Below, piece by piece: positions 46,001 through 56,300 of a DNA stretch of 64,000 nt (its first letter is position 1; each line of letters opens with the position of its first letter). The notes beneath the pieces are model-generated. The model searched no databases, was not told the origin of the DNA, and worked only from the letters and a program-made list of their open reading frames with translations. The stretch comes from Uloborus plumipes (Eukaryota; Arthropoda; Arachnida; Araneae; Uloboridae), in assembly GCA_038373865.1 (NCBI GenBank), contig JAXGGA010006589.1, forward strand, positions 1 through 64,000, read 5' to 3'. The translations under genes and the position numbers were made by a program.

Positions 46001-46925
46001 TCGGTTTTATTTCTCCAATAGTCGGTTCACTGCTAATATCAATGGGTGAAAACCTTTCTAACTTGACACACATATACAAGAACCTCTACAAGTTGATATC
46101 CACTTATTATTTTAGTTCACTTTTTGCTATAAACATTTTTTTACATTGACCATTTTTGAGAATTTTGGGTTTTGTGTCAATCTTGTACATATTCCTCAGA
46201 CAGGCACAAACAGAAAATTGCCAAATAACCTAGAACTCTCCCAAGCAAGCTCTTTACGGCAGTTGCAATTTTTTACCCATCATTACTATTTTACTATCCA
46301 AAATCACCCTATAATGTACAATTCACCAAGTAATACACACTTGGAGAAATTGGAGACTTTTCGCTTGCAACCAGATAATGGACAGGTAACCTTTTCAGGA
46401 GAGAGCACTTTCAGAGAATTTCCCCTGTACTCAGAGGAATAACTTTGCTGTTCATGGCTAAGATGGGCTGAGAAATGTACCCAGTGCAGTCCCCAATGCA
46501 GCATGACACATGTTTTTCAAACTAGTCTGAGTAGGGCTATGATAGCAACTCTGAAAACGTAACTAATACAGGAAAAAAGGTGGCTTGAAAACGATCGGTG
46601 AGTCGTTTTGGCGGAAAGTTTATATGGTGAATAGCAGGACAATTAATAAGTTAAGCTACAAAATATTCATTAAAAAAAAAGAAAAAATACAAAAAAGACA
46701 CACTATTTGTATAGATCTAGAACAAGCTGGCTGTGTTTTCTTGAATAATAAAAAAATAGTTATGAAAGATAGTATATATTATACTTACAGCTTGACTTCC
46801 ACTCTGGAATAATTTATGTCAAAATCTGATTTTACGTAGCCACCACAACCTAAAATATCATCACATGAACAAGAATTGAACACACTAAATAGAAAAATAA
46901 ATGGTACAAAAAATAAATTAAGCAT
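36575..46925 (-). CDS. NOMO: Nodal modulator (NOMO), ER translocon-associated membrane protein
   Basis: Complete gene, read right to left: 46789-46925, 45603-45831, 43639-44199, 40913-42654, 39712-39970, 37849-37959, 36575-37027. Junction phases agree and sum to 3492 bp (1163 aa), close to vertebrate NOMO (~1.2 kb codons). Seen: hydrophobic signal peptide (residues ~1-20), then CGGYVKSDFDINYSRVEVKL, TKHGSLKYHTDCAPHNGYY and YDKGDYILKIEPPAGWSFEP, the signature start of NOMO. Repeated beta-sandwich (carboxypeptidase-regulatory-like) domains follow, e.g. GYDVSGSVSSDG and GLFLNGSVTPPIEGA. One transmembrane helix (~1097-1116, VLALPVAVITLFLAYNY) and a basic cytosolic tail ending KRKARPKRIQ close the protein. 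Known role of the family: a lumenal subunit, with Nicalin and TMEM147, of the complex behind Sec61 that helps insert multipass membrane proteins. The donor at 39711 (GTTTGT) is weak but the phase is forced by homology. Confidence 0.97.
37028..40912. other. NOMO introns 37028-37848, 37960-39711, 39971-40912
   Basis: AT-rich intronic DNA. Apart from the tandem pair at 37235-37299 no repeat family, RNA gene or coding segment was recognised. Confidence 0.5.
37235..37299. repeat. Tandem duplication in NOMO intron
   Basis: AAATAAAACAACTGGAAATA... (29 bp) occurs at 37235-37263 and again at 37271-37299. Confidence 0.9.
40913..42654 (-). CDS. NOMO: NOMO large internal exon (1742 bp)
   Basis: Half of the protein (about 580 codons) in one exon, containing several consecutive beta-sandwich repeats. 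Landmarks: GFSVSGWIGT, SKFSICGQVVIDEYPVG, CLPGNYILTLVKDDWCF, ECVENAVEIVGKMGLFLNG-like segment, and LSLSGETDYRKNSVTQKNG before DLGPGQYFLKPMLKEF. Vertebrate NOMO genes split this region into many exons, so introns were probably lost here. Confidence 0.95.
42954..43000. repeat. Tandem duplication in NOMO intron
   Basis: ACAATAAAGGTGTAAAGGTT at 42954-42973 repeats at 42981-43000, a 27-bp period. Confidence 0.9.
44353..44615. mobile_element. hAT-like MITE in NOMO intron
   Basis: The right end, read inverted, begins CAGGGGTGGATACAAGGAAG; the left end AGGGCGGATCTAAAAAGG is a diverged inverted match. About 260 bp, non-coding. No clear target duplication. Confidence 0.55.
44616..46788. other. NOMO introns around exon 45603-45831
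   Basis: AT-rich; a (GT)n stretch at 45173-45184. The frame at 46146-46442 has no recognisable domain and no splice support. Nothing else identified. Confidence 0.45.
46789..46925 (-). CDS. NOMO: NOMO first coding exon (signal peptide)
   Basis: The start ATG is at 46925-46923. MLNLFFVPFIFLFSVFNS is a strong hydrophobic secretion signal directly before the conserved mature N-terminus CGGYVKSDFDINYSRVE. The exon ends in phase 2 (CT) with donor GTAAGT; the next exon supplies C to make Leu. Confidence 0.93.
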
Positions 46926-47362
46926 TGCGTAAATCTAAATGTAACACGGGGAACTAAATATACTACACAAGTCTGTTTACTTCCTAGCAAGCATATGAAC
47001 GATTGTAGCTATTGCACCGGCTGTGCTAGGTCATTAGCCGTAGAGCTATTGAACCTTTCGTTATTACGGAGGCAGTAGTTTAGGATAAATTATTTTTAGA
47101 GGCTAAATTATTATCTTATTCAATCAGTTTATCCTAAAATGGTTACTTATGATTGATTTTTAAGCGAAATTTGTATTAATACGGGGTAGGAATCAATCTG
47201 GGGCACACTTAGAGTCCCTTCTCATATAAGGACTGTAGGCAGAGAATAGCTTTGTGGTTATTGAGAAGTAATGCCGGCTTGTTAACCACGGCTTTTTTTC
47301 GTCGTCTACCTGTCGTCTGTCATCTTTTTTAGTACACATATGCGTTTTAAAAGACCGAAAAA
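46926..47362. promoter_or_regulatory. Probable bidirectional promoter, NOMO / AP3M
   Basis: The 437 bp between the divergent ATGs of NOMO (46925, minus) and AP3M (47363, plus) must hold both 5' UTRs and the core promoters unless untranslated exons lie elsewhere. No repeat was recognised inside it, unlike the surrounding DNA. It contains a perfect 11-bp inverted repeat, TTTAGGATAAA at 47079-47089 and TTTATCCTAAA at 47128-47138, with a 38-bp loop. No convincing TATA box placement was made. Confidence 0.6.
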
Positions 47363-47397
47363 ATGATCCACAGTCTTTTTATAATAAATCATTCCGG
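47363..47397 (+). CDS. AP3M1: AP3M first coding exon (35 bp)
   Basis: ATG ATC CAC AGT reads MIHSLFIINHSG, matching the known N-terminus of AP-3 mu. A at -3 gives a good start context. The exon ends in GG before GTATTT, a weak donor; T at 48496 completes Gly and leads into DVFMEKHWKS. Found by homology because it is too short to show as an open frame. Confidence 0.88.
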
Positions 47398-50300
47398 GTA
47401 TTTTTTTTCTTATTTTTGCTCTTTTGTGTTTCTTGTTTGAATGTTGAATATTTTCCCTTGGAAACCATAATCTTACAAATCTTTTGCTTGCATTACTTTC
47501 ATCTTCAATGAACTGATTAGTTTTCACCATACTTGTCCCTTGCTCAAATAAAGCCCGACTAATGCTAATCTTTAAAATTAACTGTTATTATGCGATGACT
47601 TTATTTATTTTCAAACACATCACTAACATGAAGATTTTCTCTGCTCTGTTTGTACTTCGTGTTTTATGTTAGACTATGATACATTCTCATTGAAAATCAT
47701 TAATGCTCAGTGTTGTATTATGAGCAGTTAACAAATGAATACCAATTATTTACAGCGTTCTCGTACTACTCCTTGTTAATAATTTGATTGTCATGAACGC
47801 TTTTCCCTCTCGGCATACATTTTGTCTTGTCTCATATTCAGTTTTTTCAATGACTTGCTTTGTTTTTTCCTCAAAAAAAAATTAAAAAATTCTCATTTTT
47901 CCGTGTTTATTTTTGAATAAATTTTAATCGAGCAATATTCTTCAAGCTTATAAAATTAGCTTGAAATATTTATCATAAATATGTATGTCATTGATTTTTA
48001 AATAGATGTGCTAAAACTTCATCTGATGACTCTAAAACATGTGTGCTATGTTCGTAGTGCTCATCTCCTTTTCCAAGAGCAATGTCGCATGCTCCCCTTA
48101 TTCCCTTTCCAAAAATACCCAAAGGTCAAGAGCAAAAACCTCCCCCTGAAAAAAGAGATAAGTACCTCTAAAAATAATCCCCCCTCCCCCACTGCATTCA
48201 AACTGGTTGATGCCAATACCAGTTTTAAACACTTAGCTTCAGTGTGAGAAACTTTTATTTTTTTATTCAATTAAACAAAAATAATTTTACTATTAAGATT
48301 TCCCTATTTAATCAGCTCGCTGTCAAAAATGAATAAATAATAAAATGAAATATAATATTAGGATAAAAGGATATTGAAATAATCAAGTGTTGAAAGCAGT
48401 CAAAATTAAAGTTCATAATACACATTTAGCACAATTTATGTTTATAATTGTTTCTTTTTAACTAACTAAAATTCTTGTATGGTTTGTTCTTGCAGTGATG
48501 TGTTCATGGAAAAGCATTGGAAAAGTGTCATTCATAAATCTGTTTGTGATTATTTTTTTGATGCTCAAAGAAAAGCAGCTTCACCAGAGGATATTCAGCC
48601 GATTATAGCAACGCCTCATCACTATTTAATCAGTATATATCGTAGAAATTTGTTCTTTGTTGCTGTTACTACTTCTGAAGGTAAAAAAAAATTAATTCAT
48701 TTTTACATATTTTCTGTGAGATAAAATTATGCTGCTTAAATTTGTGATTAATGTATTGTACTTTTATTAAAATAGAAAATATTCACTATTTAATCATTTA
48801 CTTTTTCGTGAGAGAAGTTAGAAATGACCAAAGGCTCATGTTTTCAGCAATTTCTCATAGATATATTCTAGAAATTTCACATGATCATTGGCACATTGAA
48901 CACGGAAAAACCAGTGTTAAAAATAAAAATTTAAATTTATAGGTATGTCATAAAGATACCCTTACAGATTTTTAGACATCAAAATAAACAAGCTAAGTAC
49001 CATTTGCCATGAATCACGCTTTATATATAATTTTTATATGTAACTCCAAATATTTAACTAAATATGTTAAATGAAAATGCTGCTTGTACTGATAGCGCAT
49101 TTAAAACAATCTGTGAAATATACAAAAGAAAATTAAAAACCAAAATTGCTTGTAATTACTTTAACAAATATATTTTTCCTTCAGCTAAAAAGTTGGGAAT
49201 AGTAAGAAAAAGAAGAAAAGTGTCGCTAGTAAACATAGATATTTGACAAAAATTTATTTTTGCTTTATGTATTTATTCTAATTTTAACTATACAAAGCGC
49301 AATTTATTTCTTACTTCATCAACAAATCAAAAAGAGTTTATAATAAAATAGGAAACCAAAGTAATTAAATGCAAAAATAAATGATAGAATTACAGATTGG
49401 CTTTAAAGTCGCTTGGAATCTCTTATTGCTGGGCTTCCCAAACTGCTTTCCAGACTACTGCTATAAGCTTGGTTTCCACTTAAAAGTTTCTCAATTACAA
49501 CACTCAAAAATTGCAATTTTTGGGAGCTGTAATCAAGAAATCATATATTTATTTTATTTCATACTTTTGCGCTACTTAGTGCGAATTAAGCTTAGAGAAA
49601 TAGTCTGAGAAATTTAAAAACGTTTTTTTGAATTTTATTCAACCTCAGTTTAATACATTTTGGTACTTACATGAATGCATGCTTTTACTTTTTAGTTTCT
49701 CCACTATTTGTAATTGAATTCTTACACAGAGTCGTTGATACTTTTGATGATTACTTTGGGGATTGTACGGAATCTTTGATTAAAGAACATTATGTTATGG
49801 TTTATGAGGTATGCTTTTTTTTATGTTTTCAAATTATTCTACCTATATTTTTGTTTTTCTCTTATTTTTGATGGATTGTTACTTTTTCAGCTGTTAGATG
49901 AAATGTTGGACAATGGTTTTCCACTTGCCACTGAGTCGAATATATTGAAGGAAATGATAAAGCCTCCAAATATTTTGCGAACAATAGCAAATACTGTTAC
50001 TGGAAGATCCAAGTAAATTTACATTTGATTTTTTAACCATATTTTTTCGTTTTTGTTGTCATTCTTTTTTTCAATAGTATTTCTTTTTTTTTTTTTTTTT
50101 TTCTCTCTTTTGCACCATTGTTTATTATTAATAAATTTAAAATGGCCATAAATGCAAAGTGAAATTTGGCTAGTTCATAAGCAAAAGACAAGTTACTTGG
50201 TGAATTTTTGTTTACGATTTATTTATGAATCGTTGTCATAATGTTTAAACCTTCACTATGTTAAACAGAATATAAATTGCATTTAAGGTCATGATTCAGA

Positions 50301-53300
50301 CAGGATGGCTGTTTATAACTACAACTAATATTTTGATATCATTGCATTTTAAATGCATTTATTGTCATTTCACACCCATAAATTACTTAAATGAGAAGAT
50401 TGAAAGTAAATTATAAAAAATATAGGAATTTAGTTTTAAAGCTTTTTTTGAATTGTTATATTAGGAAGTTCTTTGTTTTGTACAGTGTAGAAGTACCATA
50501 CAAATTCTCAAACTTAGTTATTTGAATTTGGAATTTTCTATCATTTGGACGAATCACTAAGTGGCATTTGAAAACTAAATATTATATTCTGTATTAGTGT
50601 TGTACTCTTTGTACTTGTTACATATATTTTAAATTATACCTAATTGTATATCTTCAAAAATGTTACATGAGTTACTCAGTCATATTTTAACAATTTGTAT
50701 AATTGTGTTAAAATTTATATAAAATCAGAATTGCTTGCATTTTAATGAGTTCTATTTACATTTAGAAGTTTTAAAAGTCTTCTTCAGTTATATGATGTAT
50801 AACCTACTTTTGTACATGTTAATTTCATTAGACATATCTTTGAAATATTGTTCCTATAATGCATCTTACATTGTCAAAATGGGGCTATCATAAGCAACAG
50901 GGATTTAAAATACAAATGTTGTTTGCACTTTAAACTGACTGCTTTGTTTGTTAATTTTATGAGAAAAATATTTGTCGATTAGTTGTAATTATTTTTATTA
51001 CTGATAATATTTTAAGGAAGCACATTTTTTATGTTTTTGAATACATTCATTACCTTTATGTAACTATTCATTGTTTGAGTCAATTAAATTTTACCAAAAC
51101 GTAAAGCTATAATGCCTGTTAATTGTGTGCAGTACTAGTACAGGAGACCATTAGTCTGAACTGCTCAAGATGGTTTCAGAGTTATTCCATGTGTCAACAG
51201 TGAAGACCGCTCTATGCTCTCAAAAAGATCTCTCAATGTTTGAAAAACGGGAGTATCTATCATCTTGGTGCACTTAGTTTTAGCTAAATACTCGGAATGA
51301 AACCTTGTCAATAAACGGAGCTGATGTTAGTTCAAAAGTAAAGACTGTTTTAGTATTCTGTTCGGAAACTTTCTTAGTGTAAGGTTCAACAGCTGTTATT
51401 CATCAAATCATCGAATTATTGTGCTTTATCCCTAACAGTAATTTCTTTTTTATTTCTGTTGAAAGGAAATAACTATAGTATAAAGATAATTTAAGTATAT
51501 ACTGTGTGTGTGTGACATTGTGATAGTGACAAGTTTTAAGTAAAAATTTAACACACTCAACATTTTATAAACCTGAAAGTTCACACATAACTAATATTTT
51601 TTACATGAAAAAGAAGTTTAGACCAACATATTTGGTATTTTAATCTTTTGAAGGAATGATCCAACTTTCTTACCTATAGTAGAAGTACTTTTCTATCTTT
51701 ATGTTTCAATTAATTTAAAAGTTAAGGTAAACTGCCCCCCCCCCCTTGTTAACACTTGATATAAAACTTGTTTGTTACATGTATTAACTAATGATGTATC
51801 TTAATTTTGAGCAAATAATGGGCATATTTTGGAACTGTCATATGTTTATTTATAGTAATACATAGTAATACACTCATTTTTGAATCAAAATGATTTCTTT
51901 TTCTTTTCAGCATAAGTAATACATTGCCAACTGGTCAGCTTTCCAGCATTCCTTGGCGCCGCACTGGTGTTAAATATACAAATAATGAAGCTTATTTTGA
52001 TATCATTGAAGAAGTTGATGCAATCATTGATAAAAGCGGATCTGTTATATCAGCTGAAATTCAAGGATGTGTAAGCTTTTTTTAAATATGAATTGTTGTA
52101 CACAATTACACTAAATAGCAAAATGTTTTGTGCATTGTCTTCTGCATTTTATTGATGAAAAATCTCTTATTGGTTAAAGCAAATTTACCAAGTAATATGT
52201 ATTATAAAAACGCAACACTCTATTATTGTGTTATTTTTGTTTGATTTTTTTTCCACCTATTCATTTTCATAACAGTAACCTCCTTCTGTGACTATTTTGT
52301 GTAACATGGTTATTGTGTCTAAATGGTAAAAATTCAAAATCAAGCATGGTCTGTTTACTACAAAGAATAAGTTTGAAATAATTTTTATACTCTCTGTAGC
52401 AAGAGCTGGCGTGTCAAATCAAATTAATTTCCCACTCTTCGCGCTTCTGCCCTTATGGTTGTCATAGTTACGGCTGCTTCATCGCCATCATTTAATTTTT
52501 AAAACATAGCAAGATATGTACATAAGTATGTGATTCAGTTATAATTACTAACTACTTTTATTAAAATTAAAAGGTATGAAAGTCATATGTTGGTTTAAAT
52601 ACTTCTGATGTCTAAGTGAATTAGTAGGAAATAGTATTGAAAATCTTAATACTGTGTAACTTTTCACTCAACCTGCCCCAAAGGTAGGGATCAAATAATG
52701 CTAGCTTACAGCTGTCTTCTTTAGTTTATATTGCATGGTTTACAAACAATCCTTTTATAGGAGTTTTACATATAAAACAAACTTTTTTTCTTGTTCTCAA
52801 ATATTTTTGTGCATCGTAAAATTGTTAAAGACTGTTACTTTCCTGTTGTAAAATATTGTACTTAAGCTCTAACCTTTTTTTCACAGATTGATTGCTGCAT
52901 CAAGCTAAGTGGCATGCCTGACCTTAGCTTATCTTTTGTAAATCCACGAGTGTTTGATGATGTGAGCTTCCATCCTTGCGTTCGGTTCAGACGCTGGGAG
53001 GTAAACTAATGTGCATATTTTATAGAATCCAGCTATTTTGATCATAAAAGCATAAATAGATTTTTCTGCACTTATAAGATGTAAATGTCATTAGTGTTCC
53101 GTCATTATTATGAAAAGAAATGTACGTACCATCTGATATGTATTGGCATGAATTTAAATTAATGTTTCAGTGAATAGTTGGTAACGTTTTGCTGTGTAAT
53201 AATTTATCAATAGTGCTGAGTAAGTTAGGCGAGAAGGATGAATTAATATGAATAGATGTACAGATTTATACTGACATATTTATTTCAAATCTGTGAATTT

Positions 53301-56300
53301 TCAGTCTATCCTTTTATTTTACAGCTCATAGAACTGATCTGCCATGCTAAGTGCAAAAGTGATATCTGCAGTCAAGCTCAAACTAAGATATAACTCTTTA
53401 AAGTTTTGCGCTACCATGTATTTAAAATGAAACTTATTCAAAAAAAATTTTTTTTAATATTTCCCGTTCTCAAATGACACTATAATTTTGTATTTTAGTA
53501 AAATACATCACAAAGAGTCACCTGGTGGCGACAACTCAATTTTATTAAAACGTTCAGGTACGACTTTTGTGCTTAGCATGGCAGTCAGAGGCGTATTTGG
53601 ACGTGAGGCCGCCCTGGGCTTTTGAAACTGGTCGCCCCCCCCCCCTCCTTGAGGTGTTGAATTTCAAAGTTGTTAAAAAAAAACTTTTTTATTTACTTGA
53701 CATAAAATGTATTTTCAAGGTAAACCGTGCAACCCGGGCCACACAGCTAGTTAAACATGAAATTGGTTGGTTGTTAACAACCAGCCAATTGGTAAAAATT
53801 CGTCTTTTGGGAATCTCAACTTTTACTACTACAAATCTGCTCTTACATTATTATAAATCAACAACGAGGGAAACGAGAATATTTTGTTGGATCAATGTTA
53901 AGTCTATGGAACAGAATTCGTTTTTAACGAGCAAGACCCGGTTTTAACGAACAATTTTTTCTGTCTTGCAGTCTTTTTTTCTCATCTCTCTAGTTTTATT
54001 CCTGTCTTATCTTCTTTTCTTTTTTTTTTTCCCCTGCGGTTCAATACTTTTGTATGAAAAATTCCACCAGCATTCCAGCGTTATTAAATAAAGAACAGTA
54101 TTTAATTCAATTAATTGATGTAATTCTCGCGGCTGATCCGCCCTGCTGTCTAAAAAAAAAAAGTCTTCACTTTGCATGGAAAAAGTGCCCCCCCCCCCCC
54201 AATCGTGCCGCCCTGGGCTATAGCCCATTAAGCCCATACGAAAATACGGCACTGATAGTAGTGATGAGCTTTGGGCAAAATTTCCCTTTCCATTTAGTTT
54301 TTTATATTTATTTGAAGCATTTTTATTGCGACAAATCATATTTACTGCTTTGAATTTTTTAAATTATAAATAATACTTATTGTGTGAGATTTAAACTGTA
54401 TAATTTGCAATTGCATGCAGTTCCATTTACAAACAAGTGAAGTATTGAAGATGTTATTATAATGAGTGTTTTTTAATTTTATTTGAAATCTACTATTGTT
54501 TTCAAACTTCATTACTTTTTAATAAATTTGGGGCCTGCAAGCCCCAAAATGAAATCCACCAAATATTTTTTTCGCTTAAAGATGAGTCACTATAAACACT
54601 CTCACAATAAATAAAGTTGCATAGTATGTGCTTAAGTTTATGCAATGTACTATTTATATCCTTATTTATTTTCACACTTTTCTTTTTCAGTCTGAACGAA
54701 TTTTATCATTTGTTCCCCCAGATGGAAATTTTAGATTGATGTCTTACCATATTGGATCACAAAAGTAAGTGTCAGGGAAACCAAGAAAAAGTTCCTTTTT
54801 GAAATTAAGTTTGCCTCTTCTAACACATCTCTTTAAATTTTATTAATATTTTTGTATTTCTGAGAACAGTTGAACCTCATTAAAATGAATTCAAAGGATT
54901 ATTTTTGTATCAATTTGTTTTGATCGTAGTTTGTCTTATGAGAAACACGACAAATTCAACTGAACAGGGATAGCTAACGAAGTTCTTCTCAGTGTTAATT
55001 TGTTTTAAGCGAGTTTGAATTGTAGACCTTCAACAGCATGTATCAAGAATAGTAGCAGCATATTGAAATCATTTTGCTCTTCTTGCAATTTTGCTCTCAT
55101 TTGTTCTGGTTTTACGCATCAAAATCCCTCCATGTAGTCCCACAGAACCACCTAAGGCATAATGCTAAGAGGTGGGACAAAGTGGAGAAAAGAGAACACT
55201 TTTTGGCGGTACGATAGCTGTATCGCCGTTTGCTACAGATTTATCGTAATACCTTTGCATCATCCCTAAAATGTCAATTTTCCCACTCCTCATATTCCAT
55301 CTTTATCTGTCACAAATAGTATTATTGTAATAAAATTGGCATGATTTTTTTTCTCTTAAGATAATTGCTTCATGTATAATGTGAAAATACAATTAAAAAA
55401 TATTTTAGCAGTCAAAATGTAATTTATGGTCATAATAAAGTTGTAATAATAATAATGATAATAACTGAAGGGCCAGGGGGAAAAAAGATGAAAGTGACCA
55501 AAAAGTGATTTCGAGAAAAACGAAGAACAAAGTTTGATTTCTCGTAGTTCCTTGTATAGTTTTTCGAGTTTTCATGCACATTTCGGTCACTTCTCATCTT
55601 TTTTCCCCCCTTGTTGTTCTATCAGATGATACTAGTTCTTCATAGCCCCTAGATAGCGCTAATATCTCAAAATTGACGAAAAAGTGATTTTCATCTTTTT
55701 CCCCCCGGCCCTTCAACTCATTTTTGCCATTAAAATCTCAACCATTTTACTATTTCTTTATTTTGAAGAAACTGTTGCATATTTTTCTCTTAGGATAATT
55801 GTTTTATGAATGCTGTAAAAATACAAATGGAAAACTATTTTGTGTGTCAAAAACAAAACTTCGGGATTAGAATAACACGCTAACAAAATGATGATAATAA
55901 TACTCTTTTTTTTTTCCATAAAAATTTCAGATGCCTTTGCTATTTCTTTATTATTTAATTAACTAGTATTTTAATGAATTTAGCATGTTTTTCTCCATAT
56001 TAAGATCGTTATTGCTGTAAAAAGGCAACTGAAAAATTTTTGTGTCAAAAATAAAATTTCAAAGTCATAAAACAGAAATAAGACCCTTTTCTTCCATCAA
56101 ATTTTCAAATGTTTTACCTATTTCTTTGTGATATCTCAATTCATGCTTGTTAATAGTCTGTTATTTTATTAGTATGGTAGCTATTCCCTTGTATGTGAGA
56201 CACCATGTGACATTCAAAGAAGCTGGAGGTGGAAGAATGGACATAACTGTAGGTCCAAAGCAAACTATGGGGAAAACAGTAAGCTGAGCAAGTTTTTCTA

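Noticed and set aside
46146..46442. 98-codon plus-strand frame
   Set aside because: Lies in a NOMO intron, composition like random AT-rich DNA, no domain.
47677..47694. ATGATACATTCT as a possible AP3M start (MIHS)
   Set aside because: A stop codon follows after one more codon. The correct MIHSLF start with a phase-matching donor is at 47363.
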